A stretch of DNA of 64,000 nt from CAXMQS01 sp964195995. Lineage in GTDB: Bacteria > Actinomycetota > Acidimicrobiia > Spongiisociales > JAOTWH01. A model generated the notes under the pieces. It was not told where the DNA came from. It ran no database searches and worked only from the letters and a program-made list of their open reading frames with translations. How positions within the stretch are numbered: position 1 is the first letter of the stretch; every line of letters starts with the position of its first letter. The DNA is taken from positions 46,890 through 110,889 of the forward strand of contig CAXMQS010000088.1 of NCBI GenBank assembly GCA_964195995.1, given 5' to 3'. A program made the position numbers and the translations under genes. This document shows positions 34,048-42,143 of the stretch, in pieces.

Positions 34048-34070
34048 TATAATGCTGCCCACACAAGGAG
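34048..34070 (+). promoter_or_regulatory. Consensus -10 box and ribosome-binding site of the A-type carrier gene
   Basis: TATAAT at 34048-34053 is a perfect -10 element; no good -35 is seen at the usual distance, so an activator may be needed. The predicted transcript starts near 34060. AAGGAG at 34065-34070 is 8 bases ahead of the TTG at 34079, which decides that start over an ATG at 34052 that overlaps the -10 box. Confidence 0.6.
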
Positions 34071-34078
34071 ACGACAGC

Positions 34079-34399
34079 TTGATCACACTCACCGCACCCG
34101 CCGTGGACAAGGTTCGCGAACTCGTGGCCGCCGAAGAAGGCGATGCCGCGCTTCGCGTCGGCGTCAAGCCCGGCGGCTGCTCCGGCTACAAGTACGAGAT
34201 GTTCTTCGACACCAACGTCGACGAGCTCGAAGACTTCGTCAAGGATTACGACGGCGTCAAGGTTGTCATCGACCGCGCCAGCGGTCAGCTGATTCAGGGT
34301 GCCGAGATCGACTTCGTTGAAGGCCTCCAGGGCACCGGCTTCAAGGTCAATAACCCCAACGTCACCAAGGCCTGCGGCTGCGGCCAGTCCTTCAGCTAG
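34079..34399 (+). CDS. A-type iron-sulfur carrier (IscA/ErpA/HesB)
   Basis: 106 aa from TTG 34079. The three family cysteines are present: GGCSGYKYEM in the middle and ACGCGQSF at the C-terminus. LTAPAVDKVREL opens the domain and NNPNVTKACGCG closes it, as in ErpA. It carries and delivers [2Fe-2S] or [4Fe-4S] clusters to apo-proteins; this window encodes several such clients (EtfD-like, NfnAB-like, aconitase X). It shares a divergent promoter region with mrp. Confidence 0.9.
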   Translation: MITLTAPAVDKVRELVAAEEGDAALRVGVKPGGCSGYKYEMFFDTNVDELEDFVKDYDGVKVVIDRASGQLIQGAEIDFVEGLQGTGFKVNNPNVTKACGCGQSFS

Positions 34400-34411
34400 A
34401 CGCCGCCGGCG

Positions 34412-35425
34412 CTAGCTCGGTTCCGATTGATCGGAGCGCTTGAGCGCGTCGTCCATAAGGCCTACCCGGCGAAGCCACGGAATCGTCGCCTGAACACCCG
34501 ACTCGAGCGTGTAGCTCGGCTCCCAATCAAGGAGCGTCTTCGCCTTGGACGAGTCGATGCGAACGTAGCGGTTCACATGATCGAGATTGGCGTTGAGCTC
34601 TCTCAGGTAGGTCCCCTCCTTGGCGAAGGGCTTGGCAACGAGTCCCCCGAACTTGGCAAGGAAGGTGGGAATGCCGAGGTACCGATCGTGGCCGGACAGC
34701 CGGGACCACGCCGCGATGAACTGGCGCTGTGTCGGGGCCGGGTCGATGACGCAGTTGAAGACTTCTCCCTCGGCGGCCGGATGGACGGCGGCAACGGCGA
34801 CGAGATCGGCGACGTCGTCAACGAAGGCGCAATACATCGCACCCGCGCCGTTGCCGATGAAGATGAAGGGCTTGCGCTTGCCCCGTTTGTAGAACGACGC
34901 CGCGAAGTACTCCGCTCCCGGGCCGAAGATGCCCGCGGGCCGGATGACCGTGTAGCTGAGCCCGGTGGCGGCTGCGACCTCTCTCAATGCGTCTTCCGCC
35001 GCTGCCTTCGTTATCGCATAGGCCTGGTTCGAAGGGCTCGGCGGCGTGTCCTCCGTGATGACGGAGCGCTGATGGATCCCGTAGACGGCGTTGCTGCTCA
35101 CGTGGACGAGCCTCTCGACGCCGGCTTCCGCCGCTGCCTGAGCCACCGTTCGAGTACCGACTACGTTCACTTTCTCCTGGAGCTCGGCCGCACCGTCGAG
35201 TGCCGCCGCGGTGTGGATGACGATGTCGGCACCGGCGGCAGCCTTCTTCATGGCATCTGGGTCCGTGATATCGGCCCGGATGGTCCGAACCCCTTCGCCA
35301 TTGGCCGCCAGGTTGGATTCCGAGACGTCGACGACAGTGACAGACGCCCCGCCAGCGAGACATCGCTTCACGACCGAGGCACCAAGGCACCCCGCGCCGG
35401 TGACGAGAACGTTCTTGCCCTTCAT
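34412..35425 (-). CDS. NAD-dependent epimerase/dehydratase (extended SDR, 3-beta-HSD-like)
   Basis: 337 aa. Nucleotide motif VTGAGCLGASVVKRCL, DIVIHTAA, the serine region VHVSSNAVYG, and the catalytic YAITK. The IRPAGIFGPG segment and AMYCAFVDDVADLV are usual for sugar epimerases and hydroxysteroid dehydrogenase-like enzymes. Substrate unknown. Convergent with the A-type carrier gene (12-base gap) and divergent from the DUF2007 gene. Confidence 0.82.
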   Translation of the reverse strand: MKGKNVLVTGAGCLGASVVKRCLAGGASVTVVDVSESNLAANGEGVRTIRADITDPDAMKKAAAGADIVIHTAAALDGAAELQEKVNVVGTRTVAQAAAEAGVERLVHVSSNAVYGIHQRSVITEDTPPSPSNQAYAITKAAAEDALREVAAATGLSYTVIRPAGIFGPGAEYFAASFYKRGKRKPFIFIGNGAGAMYCAFVDDVADLVAVAAVHPAAEGEVFNCVIDPAPTQRQFIAAWSRLSGHDRYLGIPTFLAKFGGLVAKPFAKEGTYLRELNANLDHVNRYVRIDSSKAKTLLDWEPSYTLESGVQATIPWLRRVGLMDDALKRSDQSEPS

Positions 35426-35485
35426 TGAGTCCCTTCCCTTAGACAGCGCAGGCTACTTGCCCCCGAAAGGCGGTAGTTTGAGCGC

Positions 35486-35701
35486 ATGAGCGACCTCGTC
35501 GTGGTGTGCTGTTTCCTAAATCGAGCCGACGCTGATCTGGCTGCCGCGCACCTTGCCTCGGAGGACATTCGGTCGGTCATCCGCGCAGACGATGGAGGGG
35601 GCGCCTACCCGGGCATGAACTTCGGCAGCATCGACCTGTTGGTGCTTCCAGAGGACGAAAGCGACGCCCGCGAGGTACTCGAGATAGACCAGAAGAGCTA
35701 G
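35486..35701 (+). CDS. DUF2007-like small protein
   Basis: 71 aa. Starts VVCCFLNRADADLAAAHLAS, continues with IRSVIRADDGGG and ends LLVLPEDESDAREVLE, the pattern of DUF2007 (putative signal-transducing small proteins with a ferredoxin-like fold). Function unknown. Nine bases separate it from the RidA gene, indicating one operon. Confidence 0.75.
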   Translation: MSDLVVVCCFLNRADADLAAAHLASEDIRSVIRADDGGGAYPGMNFGSIDLLVLPEDESDAREVLEIDQKS

Positions 35702-35709
35702 GAGAGCAG

Positions 35710-36090
35710 ATGCCAAAGCAGATCCACCACATCGAGGGAACCGTCGCTCCGATGGGCCCTTACTCGCCGGTGGTAGAAGCCAACGGCTTCGTCTTCTTCT
35801 CAGGACAGGTCGCCATCGACGCATCGACCAACGAGCGAGTCGACGGCGACGTCTCCGCACAGGCGGCCAAGGTCATGGACAACCTGGAAACGCTGCTCAA
35901 TGGCGTCGGCCTTGGGTTCGACGACATAGTCAAGGCGACCATCTTCCTGACGGACATGAACGACTACGCCGCGGTCAACGAGGTGTACGGAGCCCGCTTC
36001 GGCGAGTCACCCCCGGCTCGATCGGCCGTTGCCGTTGCCGCCCTTCCCGGAGGCTTCAACGTTGAGATCGAGGCCATCGTCGCCCGCTAA
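35710..36090 (+). CDS. ridA: RidA-family enamine/imine deaminase
   Basis: 126 aa. GPYSPVVEANGFVFFSGQ opens the fold, VKATIFLTDMNDYAAVN is the central block, and PPARSAVAVAALP carries the Arg that binds the substrate carboxylate, with VEIEAIV at the end. RidA hydrolyses reactive enamines made by PLP enzymes such as threonine dehydratase. The PLP lyase at 30 kb is one possible source, though not linked in an operon. Confidence 0.92.
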   Translation: MPKQIHHIEGTVAPMGPYSPVVEANGFVFFSGQVAIDASTNERVDGDVSAQAAKVMDNLETLLNGVGLGFDDIVKATIFLTDMNDYAAVNEVYGARFGESPPARSAVAVAALPGGFNVEIEAIVAR

Positions 36091-36106
36091 TCGGGCGGTC
36101 GTTGGC

Positions 36107-36742
36107 CTAGGTGTCGAGGTGGCTGCGGACCATCGAGATGACGGTTCCAACTCCCGGCTCTGAGTAGCCCTCCGGCATGATCAGGTCGGCGTAGCGCTTG
36201 GAACCTTCCACGAATCGCAGGTGCATGGGCCGGACCGTCTCCAGGTACTGCGTGGTCACCGACTCGACCGACCGACCGCGGTCCTTGACATCGCGTTGCA
36301 GGCGGCGAATGAACCTGATGTCGGCATCGGTGTCGACGAAGATCTTCAGGTCGAACATGTCGCGCAGCTCCGGCTCAACCAGGACCAGGATCCCCTCGAC
36401 AACGACCACCTTGCACGGCTCGACCCTGACGGTCTCGGGCAGTCGGCGATGGGTCGCGAAGTCGTACTGCGGCTTGTCGATGTGATCGTTCTTTCGAAGC
36501 GCCTGCAGATGCTCAACGAGCAGCTCCGTTTCGAAGGCGTCCGGGTGATCGAAGTTCAGCGCAGCCCGCTGGTCGTGCGAGAGGTCGGGGTGGTCTCGGT
36601 AGTACGAGTCGTGCTGGATGATCGCAACGCCACTGCTGTCGAGGCCGTCGACCAGAGCGGAGGCAACCGTGGTCTTGCCGGAACCGGAACCACCGGCGAT
36701 ACCGATGATCAGCATCGAGTCGCCTGTTGGCCAACGTTCCAT
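36107..36742 (-). CDS. udk: Uridine kinase
   Basis: 211 aa; an internal ATG at 36715 would give a start just ahead of the P-loop and cannot be excluded. Walker A GIAGGSGSGKTT, QHDSYYRDHPDLS, NFDHPDAFETELL, YDFATHRR and VVVVEGILVLVEPELRDMFD match uridine/cytidine kinases, which phosphorylate uridine or cytidine for pyrimidine salvage. DTDADIRFIRRLQRDVKDRG covers the lid. No salvage neighbour is present. Confidence 0.9.
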   Translation of the reverse strand: MERWPTGDSMLIIGIAGGSGSGKTTVASALVDGLDSSGVAIIQHDSYYRDHPDLSHDQRAALNFDHPDAFETELLVEHLQALRKNDHIDKPQYDFATHRRLPETVRVEPCKVVVVEGILVLVEPELRDMFDLKIFVDTDADIRFIRRLQRDVKDRGRSVESVTTQYLETVRPMHLRFVEGSKRYADLIMPEGYSEPGVGTVISMVRSHLDT

Positions 36743-36819
36743 GAGTTCGAGCCTAGACGGGCACTGCCGGTTGAAGAGGGCCGCACCACTAACTTCAGGG
36801 TCGAAACCAGGAGGATGAA

Positions 36820-38337
36820 ATGACCAGCGACGAGATCTTCAGCGCCCTCGGCCTGAGCGATACCAACTCAGGCGTTTACGCCGGAGGGTGGATCGAAGGT
36901 AACGGCGGCGAACTGTCAAGCGTCAACCCGACAACGGCCACCGACATCGCACTCGTTAACAAGGGGAACACCGCCGACTACGACCTCGTTGTCGCATCTT
37001 CGCAAGCAGTCTTCGAGGAGTGGCGGATGGTGCCGGCGCCGCAGCGCGGCGAGTACGTCCGTCAGATCGGCAACGCGCTACGCGACAACAAGGAAGCGCT
37101 CGGAGCTCTTGTCGCGCTCGAGATGGGCAAGATCGCCGCCGAGGGTGAGGGCGAGGTCCAGGAGATGATCGACATCGCCGACTTCGCCGTTGGGCTCTCG
37201 CGCCAGCTCTACGGCCTGACTATCGCCTCAGAGAGGCCTCGCCACCGCATGATGGAACAGTGGCATCCGCTGGGCCCGGTTGGGGTCATCACCGCCTTCA
37301 ACTTCCCGGTTGCCGTGTGGTCGTGGAACGCCTTCATCGCAGCGGTGTGCGGCGACACCACCATTTGGAAGCCGTCGAGCCAGGTGCCGCTGTCCGCCAT
37401 TGCGGTGCAACACATCTGCCATCAGGTGATGGCGGGGACGGGCTTCGAGGGTGCCTTCAACCTCATCGTCGGCAGTGGCAGGGATGTTGGCGACACGATG
37501 ATCAACGATCGCCGCATCCCCCTCATCTCGGCGACGGGGTCATGCAACATGGGCGAGAAGGTGGGAACTGCCACCGCCAAACGCCTGGCCCGCTCGCTCC
37601 TGGAGCTCGGCGGTAACAACGCCATCACCGTGCTGGAGGATGCCGACCTCGACCTGACGACGCGAGGGATCGCCTTCGGGGCGGTCGGCACCTCAGGCCA
37701 GCGCTGCACCAGCACCCGTCGCGTCATCGTCCAGAGCAGCATCAGCGGCGACCTCACCAAGAGACTCACCGACGCCTACGCCCAGGTCACCATCGGCGAC
37801 CCACTCGACCCAGCAACCCTGATGGGCCCGCTCATAAACCAGCAGGCTGTCGACACGATGATGGCCGCGGTTGGCATCGCCAAGGATCAGGGCGGCGAGG
37901 TCCTGTATGGAGGCGGAGTGGTCGAAGGCAGGGACGGCTACTTCGTCGAGCCAACGATCATCAAGATCTCCAAGGACGCACCCATCGTTCAGGAGGAGAC
38001 CTTCGCTCCCATCCTCTACCTCATCGACGTCGAGGATGTCTTCGAGGCTATCGAGGTGAACAACGGCGTCGTCCAGGGCTTGTCTTCTGCCATCTTCACC
38101 AATTCGATGAAGGCGGCCGAGCTGTTCCTCTCTCACATCGGCTCCGACTGCGGCATCGCTAACGTCAACATCGGCACCTCCGGCGCCGAGATCGGCGGCG
38201 CCTTCGGCGGCGAGAAGGACACAGGGGGCGGCCGCGAGGCCGGCTCTGACTCGTGGAAGGCCTACATGCGCCGCCAGACGGTGACCATCAACTGGGGGGA
38301 CGAGCTGCCCCTAGCCCAAGGCATCGAATTCGGCTAA
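36820..38337 (+). CDS. ALDH7-family aldehyde dehydrogenase (aminoadipate-semialdehyde / piperideine-6-carboxylate type)
   Basis: 505 aa, ATG behind AGGAGG. Family-7 signs: LLELGGNNAITVLEDADLDL, the nucleophile in GTSGQRCTSTRR, VVQGLSSAIFT, and the distinctive C-terminal block NVNIGTSGAEIGGAFGGEKD with WKAYMRRQT. The antiquitin group oxidises alpha-aminoadipic semialdehyde (in equilibrium with piperideine-6-carboxylate) in lysine breakdown. No lysine aminotransferase or saccharopine gene is adjacent, so the substrate is inferred by family only. Confidence 0.88.
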   Translation: MTSDEIFSALGLSDTNSGVYAGGWIEGNGGELSSVNPTTATDIALVNKGNTADYDLVVASSQAVFEEWRMVPAPQRGEYVRQIGNALRDNKEALGALVALEMGKIAAEGEGEVQEMIDIADFAVGLSRQLYGLTIASERPRHRMMEQWHPLGPVGVITAFNFPVAVWSWNAFIAAVCGDTTIWKPSSQVPLSAIAVQHICHQVMAGTGFEGAFNLIVGSGRDVGDTMINDRRIPLISATGSCNMGEKVGTATAKRLARSLLELGGNNAITVLEDADLDLTTRGIAFGAVGTSGQRCTSTRRVIVQSSISGDLTKRLTDAYAQVTIGDPLDPATLMGPLINQQAVDTMMAAVGIAKDQGGEVLYGGGVVEGRDGYFVEPTIIKISKDAPIVQEETFAPILYLIDVEDVFEAIEVNNGVVQGLSSAIFTNSMKAAELFLSHIGSDCGIANVNIGTSGAEIGGAFGGEKDTGGGREAGSDSWKAYMRRQTVTINWGDELPLAQGIEFG

Positions 38338-38340
38338 GCC

Positions 38341-38380
38341 TCCTCCTCCAGGGGGAGGTGCCCGAAGGGCCGGAGGGGGT
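38341..38380. repeat. REP-like GC palindrome
   Basis: CCTCC and GGGGGAGG, then GTGCCCGAAGGGCCGGAGGGGG, form nested short inverted repeats just after the aldehyde dehydrogenase stop. The arrangement (C-run, GGAGGT-type core, GAAG bend, G-run) resembles that at 10561-10605. It may also stop or protect the upstream transcript. Confidence 0.5.
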
Positions 38381-38408
38381 CGACGGCCACGGTGGCCGGT
38401 GGCGACTG

Positions 38409-38747
38409 GTGAGCTTGGCGGTAATCATCGCCGTTGTCGCCGCGGCCTGCGGTGGTAGTAGCTCCACCGATCAGTTCTGTGAGCGGTGGCAACAGTCGGT
38501 CGACCAACTGGCGGTAGTGGCCGGACTCGACGAGAGTGATCCCGACTACGACGCTGCGCTGGCCGAACTCACGACGATCAACAGCACCCTCTACGAAACG
38601 GTGCCCGCCGATGTCCGAGAGGCCGCCCAGCGGCTGGCCGACCTAACGGCGAGCAGCTCGCCCGAGGACGCAGCAGCACTCGCAGATGAGACCGATGAGC
38701 TCTCCAACACCATCCTCACCTTCGTCGGCGAGAACTGCGAGAGCTGA
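38409..38747 (+). CDS. Small lipoprotein, unknown function
   Basis: 112 aa from a GTG at 38409. The short signal VSLAVIIAVVAAAC has a lipobox AAAC followed by GGSSSTDQ. The mature part is acidic and helical with two more Cys (FCERW and the C-terminal ENCES), which may form a disulfide. Similar small helical lipoproteins are common in actinobacteria; no function is known. Start choice is uncertain because no ribosome-binding site stands out. Confidence 0.6.
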   Translation: MSLAVIIAVVAAACGGSSSTDQFCERWQQSVDQLAVVAGLDESDPDYDAALAELTTINSTLYETVPADVREAAQRLADLTASSSPEDAAALADETDELSNTILTFVGENCES

Positions 38748-38839
38748 GCGGGCAGACCCCGCCTCGGCCCGACACGACGCGCCGACCAACCACCGTTTGG
38801 CCCTAGCGCTTGAAGAGTCGGAAGGACCAGGCTCAGGGT

Positions 38840-39655
38840 GTGAACAGCATCCTCGAGACGCGCCTGCTGGCGCCAGACGTCAAGTACTTCCGGGTCGATG
38901 CCCCCAAGGTGGCGCGCAAGCGTCGGGCGGGTCAGTTCGTCATCGTCCGCGTTGCCGAAGGTGGCGAGCGCATCCCGCTGACCATCGCCGACTCTGGTGA
39001 GGGATGGATCGCCCTCATCGTGCAGGCGGTCGGGAAGACGACGACACTGCTCAACCGGCTCGACACCGGCGACCACATCCTCGACCTCGCCGGGCCCCTC
39101 GGTGTCCCCTCCGACATCGACAACTTCGGCACGGTGGTCGTCGTCGGAGGCGGAGTCGGCACCGCCATCGCCTATCCCAATGCGGTGGCATTGAAGGAGG
39201 CCGGCAACCGGGTGATCTCCATCATCGGGGGACGCAGCCGCCCCTACGTCATCCTCGAGGACGAGCTGGACGCCGCCAGCGACCAGGTTCACCCATGCAC
39301 CGACGACGGCTCCTATGGTTTCGCCGGCCTGGTTACCGACAAGCTGCAAGAGATCATCTCATCCGAGCGGGTCGACCGCGTGTTGGCGATTGGGCCCATC
39401 CCGATGATGGCTGCCGTAGCCGAGATGACCCGACCCCACGCCATTCCCACCATCGCCAGCCTCAACCCGATCATGGTTGACGGCACAGGCATGTGTGGCG
39501 GCTGCCGGGTGCGGGTGGGCGGGGAGAGCCGATTCGCCTGCATCGACGGACCGGAGTTCGACGCCCACCAGGTCGACTTCGAGCTGCTGGCGACCCGCAA
39601 TACGGCCTACGAGACGTGGGAGCACTTCCGGCGGATCGAGTGTGCCTCGCCATGA
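38840..39655 (+). CDS. NfnA-like FAD/NAD(P)H-binding subunit (ferredoxin:NADP oxidoreductase / GltS type)
   Basis: 271 aa from GTG 38840 (TTG 38810 possible). Starts ILETRLLAPDVKYFRVDAP, then AGQFVIVRV with the flavin-binding IPLTIAD, the NAD(P)-binding VVVVGGGVGTAIAYPNA, and the C-terminal [2Fe-2S] cysteine cluster GTGMCGGCRVRV...RFACIDGP. This matches the small subunit of NfnAB and of related sulfide dehydrogenase-type enzymes. It overlaps the large-subunit gene (ATGA), so the two form one complex. Confidence 0.85.
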   Translation: MNSILETRLLAPDVKYFRVDAPKVARKRRAGQFVIVRVAEGGERIPLTIADSGEGWIALIVQAVGKTTTLLNRLDTGDHILDLAGPLGVPSDIDNFGTVVVVGGGVGTAIAYPNAVALKEAGNRVISIIGGRSRPYVILEDELDAASDQVHPCTDDGSYGFAGLVTDKLQEIISSERVDRVLAIGPIPMMAAVAEMTRPHAIPTIASLNPIMVDGTGMCGGCRVRVGGESRFACIDGPEFDAHQVDFELLATRNTAYETWEHFRRIECASP

Positions 39656-41088
39656 CCGAGCTCACCAAACGACAACGCATGGCCAAGGCGCCAACGGTGA
39701 TGCCGGAACGGCCACCGCAGGAACGCCGCTTCGACTTCGAGGAGGTCAACCTCGGCTACACCTCGGAGCTCGCCGTTGCGGAGGCGGAGCGGTGTCTCTT
39801 CTGCGCGCACCCTCCATGCGTCGAGGGCTGCCCTGTCGGGGTCGACATCTTCGGCTTCCTCGAGGCGGTGGCGGCAGGCGACTTCCTCGACGCCGCCGAC
39901 GCCATCGCCACCGACAACTCTCTGCCGGCTATCTGTGGGCGGGTATGCCCCCAGGAGGTCCAGTGCGAGGGAGCATGTGTGCTTGCCAAGAAGGACAAGG
40001 CCATCCACATCGGCCACCTCGAGAGGTTCGTCGCCGACTACGCCCGTACCCATCGCGGGTCCGGCCCCTCGGCGCCGGCACCTCCCAGCGGACGGCACAT
40101 TGCGGTCGTGGGGAGCGGTCCTGCCGGCCTGGCGTGTGCCACCGACCTCGCCAAGGCAGGTCACCGGGTCACTGTTTTCGAGGCACTGCACGAGCTGGGT
40201 GGCGTTCTCACCTACGGCATCCCCGAATTCCGACTTCCCAAGGAGATCGTCAACGCCGAGATCGCCCAGTTGGCTGACCTCGGGGTCCGCTTCGAGACCA
40301 ACGCCGTCATTGGCATGGTGGACACCGTCGATGAGCTACTCACGACCTTCGACGCCGTGTTCATCGGAGTCGGTGCCGGCCTCCCGAGGTTTCTCGGAGT
40401 GCCGGGGGAAGATCTCATCGGGGTGTACTCGGCCAACGAGTTTCTCACCCGAGTCAACCTGATGAAGGCCTACACCGCAACGGCCGACACCCCGCTCCTT
40501 GACCTGTATCGCAAGCGGGTTGTCGTCTTCGGAGGGGGCAACACGGCGATGGACGCCGTGCGCACCGCCCTCCGCCTGGGTGCCGCCAGCGCGTCCATCC
40601 TCTATCGCAGGACCGAAGCCGAGATGCCGGCGCGCGACGAGGAGGTTGAGCACGCCAAGGCGGAAGGCGTCGAGATCGTCACGCTGGTCTCCCCGCTGCA
40701 ACTCCTCGCCCGCGTGAACAGCGGGATGCTGGCAGGTGTCCGGCTGCAGCAGATGGAGCTGGGAGAACAAGACGACAGCGGTCGGCGCCGGCCTCAACCC
40801 ATCAGCGGCGCGACGTTCGACATGGACATCGATGTTGCTGTGATCGCTATTGGCAACAGCCCCAATCCCCTGTTGCTCCGCACCACTCCGGGGCTCACGC
40901 AGACCGACCGGGGCACTCTTGTCATCGACGCCGAGACCTGCCGAACATCGCGCCCCGGCGTGTTCGCAGGCGGTGACATCGTCACCGGAGGCGCCACCGT
41001 CATCGTGGCCATGGGCCACGGACGGCGGGCGGCAGCTGCGATCGACGACTGGCTCATGAATCGTCGGCCGACCACCAGTCGCTCCTAG
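39652..41088 (+). CDS. NfnB-like / NADPH glutamate synthase small-chain-type flavoprotein
   Basis: 478 aa. Cys-rich N-terminus (CLFCAHPPCVEGCPVGVDI and ICGRVCPQEVQCEGACV) binds two 4Fe-4S clusters. Then an FAD site VVGSGPAGLACATDL, FEALHELGGVLTYGIP, an NADPH site VVVFGGGNTAMDAVRTA, and GVFAGGDIVTGGATVIVAM. With the overlapping NfnA-like gene it fits an electron-bifurcating NADH-dependent ferredoxin:NADP reductase. A glutamate synthase role is less likely, as no large subunit is nearby. Confidence 0.85.
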   Translation: MTELTKRQRMAKAPTVMPERPPQERRFDFEEVNLGYTSELAVAEAERCLFCAHPPCVEGCPVGVDIFGFLEAVAAGDFLDAADAIATDNSLPAICGRVCPQEVQCEGACVLAKKDKAIHIGHLERFVADYARTHRGSGPSAPAPPSGRHIAVVGSGPAGLACATDLAKAGHRVTVFEALHELGGVLTYGIPEFRLPKEIVNAEIAQLADLGVRFETNAVIGMVDTVDELLTTFDAVFIGVGAGLPRFLGVPGEDLIGVYSANEFLTRVNLMKAYTATADTPLLDLYRKRVVVFGGGNTAMDAVRTALRLGAASASILYRRTEAEMPARDEEVEHAKAEGVEIVTLVSPLQLLARVNSGMLAGVRLQQMELGEQDDSGRRRPQPISGATFDMDIDVAVIAIGNSPNPLLLRTTPGLTQTDRGTLVIDAETCRTSRPGVFAGGDIVTGGATVIVAMGHGRRAAAAIDDWLMNRRPTTSRS

Positions 41089-41099
41089 CCTCGGTTGGC

Positions 41100-41699
41100 A
41101 TGTCCTCCCCCGACACTCAACGTCTTCGCCGGCGCGGCCTCCGTCTCGAGTACGCCACGATCGCCTGGAACGTCGTCGAAGGCTTCTTCACTATCGGACT
41201 CGGGATACTCGCCGGCTCGATCGCCCTCATTGCCTTCGGCCTCGATTCGATCATCGAGGTCTTCGCATCAGGCGTCGTTGTGTGGCATGAGCTCCGCAGC
41301 GACTCTCCAGGGGAGCGGACGACGCGGGCGCTGCGGCTCATCGCCGTCGCCTTCTTCACGCTGGCCGCATTCCTGACGATCGTCGCCGTCATTCGACTCG
41401 TCGGCGGCGCCATCCCCGACGAGTCTCCGATCGGAATCGCCTACCTGACTCTGACGGTCGTCGTGATGTACACGCTTGCCCGCATGAAGCGATCGACCGG
41501 CAAGGCGCTAAACAGTCGCCCTCTCCTGGCCGAGGCCCGTGTTACCTACCTCGACGCGGCTCTCGCCGGAGGCATCATGGTGGCCCTCGTCCTGTTCGCA
41601 GCGTTCGAGTGGTGGTGGGCGGACCCGCTGGCCGCCCTGGTCGTCGCCGGCTTCGCGGTGTCCGAGGGTCTCGAGGCCTGGGAGGCCGAGGCGCTCTAG
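41100..41699 (+). CDS. CDF-like cation transporter, membrane domain only
   Basis: 199 aa with about five to six spans. The CDF-like opening (EYATIAWNVVEGF, GSIALIAFGLDSIIEV) and the final WWADPLAALVVAGFAVSEG correspond to spans 1-2 and 5-6 of cation diffusion facilitators. The cytoplasmic C-terminal domain is absent and the usual HxxxD zinc site is not complete (FGLDS has the Asp, the His is missing), so metal transport is uncertain. Twelve bases behind the NfnB-like gene. Confidence 0.75.
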   Translation: MSSPDTQRLRRRGLRLEYATIAWNVVEGFFTIGLGILAGSIALIAFGLDSIIEVFASGVVVWHELRSDSPGERTTRALRLIAVAFFTLAAFLTIVAVIRLVGGAIPDESPIGIAYLTLTVVVMYTLARMKRSTGKALNSRPLLAEARVTYLDAALAGGIMVALVLFAAFEWWWADPLAALVVAGFAVSEGLEAWEAEAL

Positions 41700-42130
41700 A
41701 CCTCGTCGGCGTGAAGCTCCTTGAAGAAGGTCAAGGACTTCTTCACCTCTTGATAGCCCCGGGCCCGATAGAACCGGTGAGCGCCCTTGCGCTTAGCGTT
41801 GGACCGCATCCGAATCCGAGAAATCCCGCGCTGCAGCGCCCATCGCTCGACAGCAGCCATGAGAAGGGTCCCGCTCCCCCGGCGACGGGCAGTGTCAGAG
41901 ACCACGAGGCCGCCGATCTCGACATGGAGGGGCTCTTCAAGTAGCGACACCTCGTAGGCGTGTACCCAGCCAACCGTCACGCCGAACTCCAGTACGAGCG
42001 CTAGGTGGTCGGGTCGGTTGACTACATCGATGATGCGCTGTTCGACCTCGTCATCGGTGAGGCCGTAGCCCATCTGTCTCACAAGGGCGCCCACCGCGGC
42101 GCGGTCCGAGGGGCCCATCGGGCGAAGCAC
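41696..42130 (-). CDS. GNAT-family N-acetyltransferase
   Basis: 144 aa. The GNAT core shows in VEIGGLVVSDTARRRGSGTLLMAAVERWA (strand beta-4 and the acetyl-CoA loop, RRRGSG) and HRFYRARGYQEVKKSLTF at the end. Opens MLRPMGPSDRAAV. Substrate unknown. The gene lies directly after the glutamine synthetase gene on the same strand and overlaps the convergent CDF gene by 4 bases. Confidence 0.85.
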   Translation of the reverse strand: MLRPMGPSDRAAVGALVRQMGYGLTDDEVEQRIIDVVNRPDHLALVLEFGVTVGWVHAYEVSLLEEPLHVEIGGLVVSDTARRRGSGTLLMAAVERWALQRGISRIRMRSNAKRKGAHRFYRARGYQEVKKSLTFFKELHADEV

Positions 42131-42143
42131 TAGGAGCCGTCCA

